Assembly (NCBI GenBank): GCA_028274465.1
Contig: CM051456.1
Coordinates: forward strand, 43,584,870 to 43,648,869
Origin: Plantago ovata
Taxonomy: Eukaryota; Streptophyta; Magnoliopsida; Lamiales; Plantaginaceae
Reading direction: 5' to 3'
Length of the DNA stretch: 64,000 nucleotides
Part shown: one piece after another, positions 11,970-22,987 of the stretch
How the letters are laid out: the number at the start of each line of letters is the position of its first letter
Numbering within the stretch: position 1 is the stretch's first letter
Made by a program: the position numbers and the translations under genes
Notes under the pieces: generated by a model
Databases searched by the model: none
What the model was told of the DNA's origin: nothing
The model's input: the letters and a program-made list of their open reading frames with translations, nothing else

Positions 11970-13215
11970 TGATGAACGCGCTGGATGTCGTGTTCCAACG
12001 AATATCAAATAAATTTGTTATTTAGCCAAAGGCAATTCACAACTACAACGAAAACCGTAGTGTAGCAGTAGAATAACCTCGAGTGTCGATCTCTAAGGAC
12101 TATAACTAGCTTTATCTAATCTAATTTAGAATATAAAACAGCAGACGATTTAACAAAGGTTTTTCTTAACAGATAATGGAGATTGGTGATAGTATGGTCC
12201 TTCAAAGCATAACGGGTTAATAATCATGCATAAATTCCTCGGTTTTGCATGGAGATCTTTGATCAATGAATTGTCCAGTTGTAATTATCAAACACTACGA
12301 AGATAAAGATTTAGATAGGTCGAAGACCAATGAATTGTCCAAATGTGTGCAATAATTAATCAACAATACGAAGATAGAGATTTAGATAGATCAAGAAATA
12401 AAGCAATAACACGGAGTATAATGCGCGATATAGCCATTAGCATAATTATTAACCCTTCGCTAAGAATTCACATACTATCACCAACGAGAAGTTTAGCTAC
12501 TCATAGTTGTCATGCAATCAACAGAAATCATTGAAGAAAACATGTTGAAAGATATATAAAAATAAGTAGAAAAACTGTAAGATACAATGTTACCGAAGGT
12601 TGTCAGTCTCCGAAGAATCGCGATCTTACAAGCTCCAAACTGCTATGAAAAAGTATCTCCTAAGCTATGAACCCCCAGAATAGGCTCTGGGAAGTTCCTA
12701 CCTAAAACTACAGAGGAAGGTGAGAGAAAAGGTCTGGAAAAGTATGAAAATCGGAGAAAAACTGAGCAACTATATATAGGCTTCGAATTTGTTTGGGGCG
12801 AAGGGCCCCACACACCGGGCGAGTCGCCTGGTGTGGGGCGATTCGCCCCACATCCCGGGCGATTCGCCCGGGAGTAAAACTCGGGAATTTACGCGTTTTT
12901 GGATTTCTTCTCCTTTTCGGACTCGGTTTCTGACTTCAAGTGGCCTTCTAACCTCCAGATTCGACCCCTAGACTTCAAATCCTATCCGGAAACCTTCAGA
13001 TACTCCAATTAGGCTTCTGGAACACCAATTCCTTGTCTACTTCAATATATTTGCCCGGAAATCCTCGTTTTTCAACCAAAACCTGTAAAATAAAGACTAA
13101 AGGGAAACGTGACACTATTCTAATAAAATGCACTAAAATATAGCTAAATTATCATAGAGGATAGCTAAAATAGGTGAAAAAGACTCGAATGAAAGTGTAA
13201 AATACACATTCATCA
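11970..13215 (-). repeat. Outer (extra) LTR of element B
   Basis: A complete LTR from TGATGAACGCG to ACATTCATCA lies next to the left target duplication. In sense it carries palindromes (12794-12872) and then a TATATATA box (12771-12778). Its internal-side neighbour is a normal polypurine tract, so it is a proper LTR copy and not a random fragment. Confidence 0.88.
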
Positions 13216-13514
13216 AACTCCCAAAACCGAACCTTTGCTTGTCCTCAAGCAACTAAGCTAGACTCTAATGCAAAAAACAATGCAACATATAAAATGGAGT
13301 CTCATGCCAAATAAAATGAACTAATCTACTGAATCTATCAAAAAACATATGAACAAAAACCATTTGTATCTTAACATGTTTCATTACGTCGTCACTGACT
13401 AGGTCCAGGTAGAGAATGTTACGAGAGACTATTTTGTTTTAACATAAGTGTTTATGTGGATGTGTAGGAGTCAATCGAGGCATTCTTCAACCTATATCCA
13501 TGTTTTGATTAATT
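13216..13514. other. Scrambled internal piece between the two left LTRs of element B
   Basis: Positions 13216-13361 repeat the polypurine-proximal internal sequence found again at 14774-14919. Then about 13357-13510 is an inverted copy of about 14925-15075: it contains, reversed, the block with CTACCTGGACCTAGTCAGTG. The switch lies in the short shared word AACCAT/ATGGTT. The inverted piece then joins AATT and the next LTR. Confidence 0.75.
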
Positions 13515-14773
13515 TGATGAACGCGTTGGATGTAGTGTTCCAACGAATATCAAATAAATTTGTTATTTAGCCAAAGGCAATTCACAACTACAACGAAAAC
13601 CGTAGTGTAGCAGTAGAATAACCTCGAGTGTCGATCTCTAAGGACTATAACTAGCTTTATCTAATTTAACTTGGGAATATAAAACAGCAGACGGTTTAGC
13701 AAAGGTTTTTCTTAACAGATAATGGAGATTGGTGATAGTATGGTCCTTCAAAGCATAACGGGTTAATAATCATGCATAAATTCCTCAGTTTTGCATGGAG
13801 ATCTTTGATCTATGAATTGTCCAGTTGTAATTATCAAACACTACGAAGATATAGATTTAGACAGGTCAAAGACCAATGAATTGTCCCATTGTGTGCAATA
13901 ATTAATCAACAATACGAAGATAGAGATTTAGATAGATCAAAGAAATAAAACAATAACACGGAGTATAATGCGCGATATAGCCATTAGCATAATTATTAAC
14001 CCTTCGCCAAGAATTCACATACTATCACCAACGAGAAGTTTAGCTACTCATAGTTGTCATGCAATCAATAGAAAGCATAGAAGAAAACATGTTGAAAGAT
14101 ATATAAAAATAAGTAGAAAAACTGTAAGGTACAATGTTACAGAAGGTTGTCAGTCTCCGAAGAATTGCGATCTTACAAGCTCCAAACTGCTATGAAAAAG
14201 TATCTCCTAAGCTATGAACCCCCAGAACAGGCTCTGGGAAGTTCCTACCTAAAACTACAGAGAAAGGTGAGAGAAAAGGTCTGGAAAAGTATGAAAATCG
14301 GAGAAAAACTGAGCAACTATATATAGGCTACGAATTTGTGTGGGGCGAAGGGCCCCACACACAGGGCGACTCGCCTGGTGTGGGGCGATTCGCCCCACAT
14401 CCCGGGCGATTCGCCCGGGAGTAAAACTCGGGAAAATACGCGTTTTCGACGCGTTTTTGGATTTCTTCCCCTTTTCGGACTCGGTTTCTGACTTCTAGTG
14501 GCCTTCTAACCTCCAGATTCGACCCCTAGACTTCAAATCCTATCCGGAAACCTTCAGATACTCCAATTAGACTTCTGGAACACCAATTCCTTGTCTAATT
14601 CAATATAATTGCCCGGAAATCCTCGTTTTTCAACCAAAACCTGTAAAATAAAGACTAAAGAGAAACGTGACACTATTCAAATAAAATGCACTAAAATATA
14701 GCTAAGTTAACATAGAGGATAGCTAAAATAGGTGAAAAAGACTAAAATGAAAGTGCAAAATACACATTCATCA
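13515..14773 (-). repeat. Inner 3' LTR of element B
   Basis: A complete LTR (TGATGAACGCG to ACATTCATCA), 1,259 bp, near-identical to 11970-13215 and 25282-26538. Palindromes lie at 14340-14419 and a TATATATA box near 14319-14326. The polypurine tract of B follows at 14774-14786 (AACTCCCCAAATC as printed). Confidence 0.9.
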
Positions 14774-16317
14774 AACTCCCCAAATCGAACCTTTGCTTGT
14801 CCTCAAGCAACTAAGCTAGACTCTAATGCAAAAAACAATGCAACACACAAAATGGAGTCTCATGCCAAATAAAATGAACTAATCTACTGAATCTATCAAA
14901 AAACATATGAACAAGAACCATATAAATCAAAACATGAATATAGGTTGAAGAATGCCTCAATTGACTCATACACATCCACATAAGCACTTATGTTATGACA
15001 AGATAGTCTCTCGTAACATTCTCTACCTGGACCTAGTCAGTGACGACGTAATGAAACATGTTAAGATACGAATGGTTGCCCCGTGCCTATGAAATTGAGG
15101 ACTTACTGCTGTTCACCAAGTTAAGACTTTTCCTCAAAGAGGTCGAACCAGTACTGGCTCTCATCAAACGAAGGAGGGTTCCCTATAAAAGATAACACTC
15201 CCCGATTCTACCCATCTCTCAAGTAAAGTCTTAAGATTTTCACCACTTCCTGAATGGCAGGACGAGGGTGGTCTAGAACAGATGACACTCAAAAACAAAA
15301 GACAAAAATAGAAAATTACAACACGATTACGAACATTACAAGAATTGGAAAATGAGACACAACACTTTGCTAAACTGCTATTTGGCTTTCTTTTTTTTTG
15401 GACCCTTCTTTGCTTTTTTGGGGTCTTTTTCTTTTTTTTTCTTTTTTTCTTTCCAGTTTCTTTTTTTCTTTTTTTCTTTTTTCCGGGAATTTTTTCTTTC
15501 TTGTTTTTGATTTTTTTAGCCAGCAGTAGCATAACGAAAAAGAAACAAAATGACTCACAAACGATCTCCCCAAACCTATTCGAAAGAATAGGTTGGAGTA
15601 TAAAATTTACGAGAAAGGAAAAATAAACTCACAATACGGAAATAAAAAACGAAAAACAAGTCTAATGATGGTGTATCCCCCTCCCCAAACCTATTCGAAA
15701 GAATAGGTTATAAACAAAGGATCACACAACCTCACACGACCTCCTTCCTAGGCATTTAGCAATCTCAAAGCATGGTGAAGACTTGTTGCCTCTTAGGTAC
15801 ATAATTACTTGGGAAATCAACCATAAGACCCTAACATGCATCATCCTATTATAAAGGCCTTCGTGAACCGCAATAGAGAAAACACCACTAAGTGATGTCG
15901 AGACTACGAAGCTTAACTAAGTGCAGTACATAAATGAGACAAGCCAAGCATAGACAAACCTCAAACAAATTCATAGAGATGAAGCATATGATTAATGGCA
16001 TAGTTAGTTAATCTACCCAATAAAAAAGTTCAAAAAATTCGGTAATAAACTCCATATAAAACATGCAAGACTATCATAGGATGAATGTAGTGTATGCAAC
16101 CTAAAAAACTAAGAAAGCAGTAAACGTGCAAATGCAAATGCAAAACAAGATACCAATCAACACAAAGCCAAACAATACTTAACATCGCGGTTCACATCCC
16201 ATCCCCCTTATGATACTTAAGCTAGCCCCTAGCAAAGGGGAATGAGTAATAAGACGTGATACTAGATGTTACCGAACGGTTTGGCCTCGGTTGGCTGAGA
16301 GTGGACATGTGAAAAGA
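14774..16317 (-). other. 3' non-coding region of element B
   Basis: This lies between ORF2 and the 3' LTR. From the LTR inward it holds the polypurine tract with the GCTTGTCCTCAAGC stem, a block matching the antisense ORF of F (15010-15185, frame broken), a long tract that is purine-rich in element sense (about 15385-15520), and two AACCTATTC hairpins (15573-15594 and 15688-15709). No sense gene is visible. Confidence 0.7.
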
Positions 16318-17658
16318 CTAATCATCGGGATTGTAATCCCCATAAAAGTCCCTCCACATGTCAGACAGGAGATCATTGGACCGCTGAAGAGCCTCTTGTT
16401 GCTGCTGAATGAGTTGTTGATGCTCCCACCTTTCTTGCCTGTCCTCTCGGCGATGCTCCTCGAATGTCTCTCAATCGCGGTTGTGCTGGACAATGTGCCC
16501 GTCGAGGTCTTGTCGCAGTCCTTGGACAGAAGTGGTCAAGGCTGCAGTACAAGCATCAGCTCTATCGAAACGGTCGTCGAGGTAGGCACGGAATTCAGAG
16601 AAGTCAATACCTCTAGACCCCTGTGGTGCTCGAGGCGGTGCATGCGGTGCTCTATGGACAAATGGAATATCCGGGATAGGGGCTTGGTCATCATCAACCT
16701 CCATAGCGTCCTCATAATCATTCTCATTATCTGAATCGCTCGGCTGGAAGGGTGCTTCCACATCAGCAGTGGCAGCCGTGGGGTTCTTCATCTGATACCT
16801 AGCAAGCTGTACATCAATAGTCGAGGGTGAAAGGGCAGCGACCTCGCAATCCCCCTCGTCAATGTCCTCGACCCCATGATATTTGCAGTAGGCAGTGATG
16901 AAGCTCGGAAAGATGAAGGGCATCTTCTTCTTTTCCCAGTGGCACTCATACTCTTCATACATGATGTGCCCGATGTCGATCCGATGTCTGTCTATCAAGA
17001 AGTAGAGGAGCTCGGCGTAATATGGTTGTATCCAAGTGTCATTCTTCCTAGGGATCAAGTTGAAGATGCAGAATTTCATCATCACCTTAGCCTCAATGCT
17101 AAGGTCGCTTTGACGGATCCGTGCAGGTTCTGCTCCGATTTCTGGATATTTGTACTCCCTGTTGCAGATCACGTCCGTAATGTGTCTTCCTATCCCCCTA
17201 GAGGCCCTCGAATATTGGTAGGCATGGTTTCTCCCTGCGAACACCCGTTGCCCAAAATGGATGAATGAAGAAATTGACTCTGCAGTCCATGGTATTATTA
17301 GGCCTCGAACTAGTACCCCATTCTTCTCCTCGAGATCAGTGAATCCAGTGTAGAACTCTTGGAGGAGGCTCTCGTCGTACCCCTTGAACCTGTTGGAACT
17401 ATATCAAATCCAATTCCTTTTTTATGCCAATCGGGAGAGCGTCCTATACCCCGCCGTTCGAGCTACTACCTCCGGAATATCAATCCTCCTGTCTGGTATG
17501 ATCGATCTTCCACCTTCGGCTAGCTCCGCTTCGAGCCTTTGTCGGACATCTATCGCAGCTAGAGACAACTCGTACATGTTGTGAGAAGGTTGGGAGCTTG
17601 ATGCTACCCCCTTTCCCTTCTTGCTCGAGCCAGCTCTCCTTGATCCTCTTGGAGCCAT
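16318..17658 (-). pseudogene. ORF2 of element B, broken
   Basis: Homologous to the open ORF2 of element D (51640-52944). The start codon and the acceptor-like TAG in front of it are kept. At least three stops interrupt the frame: TAA and TGA about 240-270 bases in (near 17400-17424, replacing Ser and Trp), and a Trp-to-stop change at 16471-16473. The conserved core is readable at 17244-16700 (LSIEAKVMMKFC, NLIPRKNDTW, PFIFPSFITAYC). The likely family is the putative plant transposon protein domain, as in D. Confidence 0.75.
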
Positions 17659-18146
17659 GATTCCTACAAACAGCAATTAGTATCTTGTATGACACGAAAC
17701 AGACCTATGCATATGCAAGTGTACGAGCGAACAAACGAGCAATATCTACAACAATCCAACTCCTCAAAAACCCAATGTCTAGTCTAGCTACTTCATCATG
17801 CAACATATCAATGTAACTACTACAATCACATATCACATTATGCTCTTGCTAGACAACAAATTCCTTGAATCACAAGGCTCAATTCATACTATAGTAACAA
17901 AAATCTAACAACATAAATCCTCAACTTCATCAATCATGCATTCTACCATTACATCCATCATTATCATATCAACAAACACATGTTTAAACATGGAATGAAA
18001 GTAAAAGATACATTTCCTAACAAGATATATCATCTAATAGCAAAAATCTCAAACCAACAAACCAAGCCTAATTGAACATGCAATTGATAGTGAATAACGT
18101 TTCTAATCACACAAATAATCAACCCATACATCAAACAAGCTTAATT

Positions 18147-18510
18147 CACCACAAGAAGCACTACATTTACCGACGGATACCATCCGTCGGTAATAGGCGA
18201 CCGATCCGTCGGCGACCGATCCGTCGATAAGCCCTTACCGACGGATCAGTTATCCCTTACCGACGGATAAATAGCCCGTAGCTATTTTATCCGTCGGTAA
18301 TCCCGTTACCGACGGTTATTATCCGTCGCTAAATTTAGCGACGGATAATACCGACGGACTGACGAATAAGGGCGTTGACCAGCCCTTATTCGTTTGACCG
18401 ACGAATAAATTTATCCGTTGGTGACAATTACCGACGGATAAAGTTATCCGTCGGTCATGACCGGTCAACCGGTCATGACCGACGGATAAAGTTATCCGTC
18501 GGTATTTTTT
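18147..18510. repeat. Left terminal and subterminal repeats of the CACTA element
   Basis: About 350 bp filled with direct and inverted copies of ACCGACGGATAA/TTATCCGTCGGT, often paired into hairpins. In CACTA elements such repeats bind the TnpA-type protein; binding here is inferred. Matching repeats lie at the right end. Confidence 0.88.
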
Positions 18511-18723
18511 TATTTTTTTTATTATTTTTCTTAATAATTGTACAACAACCTGTTTATCCGGAATAAATATAAATTTACGTACTAAAAATTAAAAATCATT
18601 AAAATTGAATTGAAAATAAAATTCAATAAAATTCGATTCTTCAAAATAGAAAAACGTTTACTACAAATGTAAATGTGAAAGTTTTACAATAGTACTACAA
18701 ATGCCCAACTAAAATGTCAAAAT

Positions 18724-20967
18724 CTAAGGACGACGACCACTAGAACCACGACCACTGGAACCCGAAGGAGCATGAGAACTGCCTTGCAAACCCGCACTCC
18801 CCGCCGTACCAGGGCTCCCCTCCCCGGTCTGAAACACAGCTCCCTCTGCGAACGGGTCTATGCCAATGGGATGCTTCTCCAGCAGCTTCTTCAGCACGAA
18901 ATTGTGCGTCTCCACCTGACACAAGTAATGATCGATGTAGTTAAGAATATGAATGATAGATGCAAGCAATGTAAATGAGCATACAAGTGGTTATACATCT
19001 ACATGACATATCAACATAATCTTAGCATACAAGTGAATATACCTGAGACACAAGTGTGTTCTGAATGGTCATCATCCTAGCATTCTCGGCCCTAAGTGTT
19101 GCCATCTCCTCAGCCAATCGAGAATCTGAGCTGGAGGTAGAACCGAATGAGCGCTGAAATGATTCAGCTGCAAGAGAACGTCCCAAGTTCCCTAAGCCAT
19201 AGACCGACCACTTAGGGCCAGGAGGGTTCACCTCGAGGAATGCAGCGTTCTCTTCCTCCATCGTAAGTCCGTCACCCTTCTCTTGCATCTTAAGCATGTA
19301 CAAAGCCTCAACCTCCTCCTAAAAGCAGTTAAGCAATACATGAGTTGATATATTACAATACATATACAAACCTTTTAAAAAGAAATACAGTACAAGTAAC
19401 TCAAACTACTCATTTATGTACTTACATTCAGTTTCTGGGCTTCTTTGGTCTCAACTCTGTTCTTTAGGAATCGATCCTTGTCGTTCCTAAATGGATGATG
19501 ATCCGGTAGAAACCTTCTATAGCAGTCAAACCAAGTTTCCTTGCCACTTTTGTCAAGTCTAAAAGCATTAGTATCCTCCAAACAATGTGGGCAAGCATGA
19601 AATCCAGAAGTCTTCCTCCCAGAAAGCATAGAGTAAGCCGGAAAGTCACTAACAGTCCACAGAAGAGCTGCTCTCAAAGTGAAGTTCTTCTTGCTAGACA
19701 CATCATAAGCAGGTATACCGTTCACCCATAGATCATGAAACTCCTTGATCAGGGGCTGCAACAACACATCCAGCTTCTGTCCCGGATCATCTGGACCGGG
19801 AACCAAGACAGTCAAGAACATGAATGGTTCTTTCATGCAATCATTCGGCGGCAGATTGTACGGAGTTACCATTACCGGCCACATGGAATACTTACGCTCA
19901 TTCCCAAAAGGGTTAAAACCATCAGAACTAAGGCCCAACCTTACATTCCTCGATTTCGCTGCAAACTCAGGATATTTCTCATCAAATTCCTTCCAGGCCG
20001 GTGAATCAGCTGGATGCTCCATCTTACCCGCCATATCTGCAGGTATCACCCTCTCCTTGTGCCACTTCATTTTATCTGCACAAGCATTTGAAGCATACAA
20101 CCTCTTCAAACGCGGACCTAAAGGAAAGTACCACATCTTCTTGTGGGAAAGATTCATTTTCTGTCGTTTGTTAGAAGCCCCAGGCTTGTAACGCTTGTAT
20201 CGTTCCTTCCCACAATGTTTGCAACTTAGCAACTCTGCATCCTCCTCCCAATAAATCATGCACATATCGGGGCAACAATCAATCTTCTCCATAGGCAACC
20301 CCAAACCACGCATCTTCTTCTGCGCGTGATAGAAATTGGTAGGAATCAAGTTAGGCTCTGGAAACGCCTTCCTAAGGATGTTTAACCAAGTTTTGAAGTT
20401 CTCTTCTGATTGGGCACCCTCAGCTTTGGCACTCAAAGTTTGAGACACCAACTCTAACTCGGTCATAGGACTGCCTGGAAAGATAGGCTTCTTTGAGGAC
20501 TCTAACATCTCGTAGAATGCCATAGCCTCGGCATTTGGAGACTCCTCAACATCCTCCATATTACTGTCACCAAAATCGATACCATGTGCAACATTCTCCA
20601 ACATGGCATCCATATCACCATGTACTGACGATGGACCCGAGGAAACGGCGGACAAATCCTTGGTCCGTCTCATCTTTCTCGCGCTCCCATAGTCTAGGAG
20701 CAAAGGAACAGTCTCACCGTGATGATTCCATACCTCATAATCAGGCACGAATCCCCTACTTCTCACGTGCTGCTTAACCATATTGGGGCTCAACCATTGC
20801 GTGTTTCTACATTTATTTGCACTACAAGGACACTTCATATCCCCACATTTCAAACAATCAGGGTGTGCAAGTGCAAATGCAATAAATGAATCAAGCCCCT
20901 GCTCGAAACTAGGCAGAATCATCCCATGCTTGGTCCGTTTATACATCCAAGACCGATCGGGTTCCAT
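18724..20967 (-). CDS. Chimeric CACTA protein: TNP2-type transposase N-part joined to TnpA-like C-part
   Basis: Three exons can be modelled with consensus borders: 20967-19426, 19318-19043 and 18915-18724, giving 669 residues with every junction in phase 0. Introns are 19319-19425 (GTAAGT...TTTTAG) and 18916-19042 (GTATAT...GTCAG). Exon 1 holds the transposase-associated N-domain (about residues 1-80, with KCPC and RNTQWLS) and the first part of Transposase_21/TNP2. This includes GLSSDGFNPFG with the first acidic residue and TVSDFPAYSMLSG with the second; CPHC follows. The domain stops near residue 514, before the rest of the catalytic core. Exons 2-3 (AAFLEVNPPGPKW, coiled MATLRAENARM) look like the C-end of the TnpA-like protein (Transposase_24 type). 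An internal deletion probably fused the two genes. It is unlikely to be an active transposase. Confidence 0.7.
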
Positions 20968-22116
20968 TTCAACAATGACTAACCTGAAATTCTTTAACTA
21001 TTAAATTCATACATTTTCAATATTCATATTTAGAAATGTAGTTTTAAGGATATTTATATGTCTTATACAGATTTGAAGTTAACATTATAATCATTTTATT
21101 ATTATGTTATAATCATTTCATTTAATTTTAAGGACAAATTATAATCATCAACCAACCATATCACCAATAAACCATATAACAAAAACATCTCTAGCCTAAC
21201 ATCATCAACCATATCACCAATTTACCAACCATCAACAACATCATTTCTAGACTAGCATCGTCAACAACAACCATATGAACATCATCTCTAGCCTAACATT
21301 ATCAACCATATCACCAATCAACCATATAACAACATCATCTCTAGCCTAACATCATCAACCTTATCACCAATCAACCAACCATCAACAACATCATCTCTAG
21401 CCTAGCATTGTCAACAACAACCATATGAACATCATCTCTAACCTAACATCATCATCATATCATCATCTCGAACCCATTTTCACTTTATTTCAAAACCCCC
21501 AAATTGAGCTACAAGTCTCGATTTTCATAAATTACTCAATTTTATCGTATTCAACTACAAAATTAACCTTATATAAGTACATAACCTAGTTATGGAACAT
21601 GAAATTCGATCAAATACAAAACTAAAAAAAGCCCTAAATTGATCTAAGTCTCGATTTTAATTAACAAATCCAAATTAACATAATCCAAAACTAACATTCA
21701 ACTATAACAACTAATATCTACTTAATACTAACATACATTTCCATAATTTAAGAAATCCCCAAATTAATAAAATCCCAAAATCGATTCATTACTCAATTTT
21801 AACAACAATCAACTACACATTTAAGCAAAATAGACTTGTATCAACTACTATGTAACATACATTTGACAATTTAACCAACAATTGGATAATTCCCAAATTA
21901 AAAATCAAATAAGGGTTAGAGTTCATACCTTTGATTTTGCACAAATTGACCAAAAAAACTTCGAATTGAAGGTTGTTCCTTGTTGCTTGTGCAATAAGCT
22001 TCAATTTTCTACCAAAATGGATGAAAATGGTGGAGTTTTGAAGGAGAAATGGAGATGAGAAGAGAGAAAAACGGAGAAGAAGAATGGAGGTTCTGCCGGT
22101 GGCTGCTCGACGATAT
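20968..22116. other. CACTA interior upstream of the transposase, non-coding
   Basis: AT-rich sequence with an imperfect direct repeat of about 110 bp at 21140-21460 (CATATCACCAAT, AACATCATCTCTAGCC). No frame is recognised. It would hold the transposase promoter on the minus strand. Confidence 0.5.
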
Positions 22117-22391
22117 ATTAGGCTCACCGACGGATAACGTTATCCGTCCGTAAGCTTTGTTTTTTTTTTTTTTTATTCAAACTGGTAATTCAGCGACGGA
22201 TAATGGTATCCGTCGCTAAATTACCGACGGATCGGTCCTCTTTAGCGACGGATGACGAACAAAGACGAACAAAGTGGTCAACTTTGTTCGTTATCCGTCA
22301 TCCGTCGGTAACGGGGACCGATCCGTCGGTAAATACCGACGGATAAAAGCCTTCATTTTATCCGTCGGTATCCGACGGATTTTTTGTAGTG
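22117..22391. repeat. Right terminal and subterminal repeats of the CACTA element
   Basis: CCGACGGATAA and its complement are repeated in both orientations, ending in GGATTTTTTGTAGTG. They pair with the left array at 18147-18510. Confidence 0.88.
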
Positions 22392-22450
22392 ATTGAAGCA
22401 TAAATCAAAAAATCCCCAAATTTGAAAAATTAGGGTTCATGTGAGATTAC

Positions 22451-22745
22451 CTCAAATCCGAAGATTCAATGAACTAGGAAGAGATTTGTTCGGATGAAAA
22501 GAAAGAGCACGTAACGGGCTTCGATTGAAGCTAAAGAACACACAATTTGATGGAAATCTGAAGAAGTTATGAAGGATTTTTTGGAGTTAGATGAAGAAGA
22601 TGGAGAAAAATGGGAGAAATGGGGGGCAACCCCGTTTTTTATTTTCTGCAGAACGCGGGGTGAATCGCCCCGCGCGTCCAGAGCGCGCGGCGCGCTCTGG
22701 ACTCGTGGGGCGATACGCCCCCCACATCCTGAGGCGGGGAGACGA
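22451..22745 (-). promoter_or_regulatory. Palindrome cluster and leader in front of ORF2, element B
   Basis: In sense, GC palindromes (about 22738-22652, with GAGCGCGCGGCGCGCTC and GGGGCGAT/CGCCCC words) are followed by a pyrimidine-rich leader (CTTCTTCATC type). A GAG|GTAATC donor-like site follows, with the exon ending at 22451. The matching acceptor lies at 17664. The implied intron is 539 nt once CACTA is removed, close to 538 in C and 536 in D. The promoter role is inferred. Confidence 0.45.
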
Positions 22746-22987
22746 TATTTTCGAAAAATGCGGTTTTTAAGTCCCCGAAAACCATTTTTCTCACAAAACA
22801 CTCAAAAAATCTCACTCAAACATAACATAAGCACTTACGACACAAAGACGAACAAATTCACATATGAAAAGCAAATTGTTCAAGTATGAATGCATGTAAT
22901 AAAGCGGTAAAGAAAGCGATAAAAACTCCGGGTTGCCTCCCGAATAGCGCCATTGTTTAAAGTCTTTGATCCGACTCCTGTCTGCGC

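Larger units (their letters stand above)
18147..22391 (-). mobile_element. CACTA (En/Spm) transposon inside element B, internally deleted
   Basis: The right end reads TTTTTTGTAGTG (inverted: CACTACAAAAAA). The left end reads CACCACAAGAAG, a CACTA end with one change. The 3-bp TSD ATT lies at 18144-18146 and 22392-22394; the empty site is preserved in element C (TTAATTGAAGC near 36870). Both ends carry dense CCGACGGAT subterminal repeats. At 4.2 kb it is short for an autonomous member, and the transposase gene lacks its second half. Confidence 0.92.

Noticed and set aside
12343..12534. Recurrent frames of about 60-100 codons inside the gypsy LTRs (also 25655, 13968 and 40292)
   Set aside because: They recur because the LTR recurs, are of unequal length between copies, and begin at different codons.
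15345..15626. Phe-rich frames resembling membrane proteins in the 3' regions of B, C and D
   Set aside because: They come from the long pyrimidine tract. The tract varies in length between copies and shifts the frame each time.
16291..16734. Plus-strand frames opposite ORF2 and gag in B, C and D
   Set aside because: They are shadows of the Gln- and acid-rich coding strand, with no conserved start and no domain.
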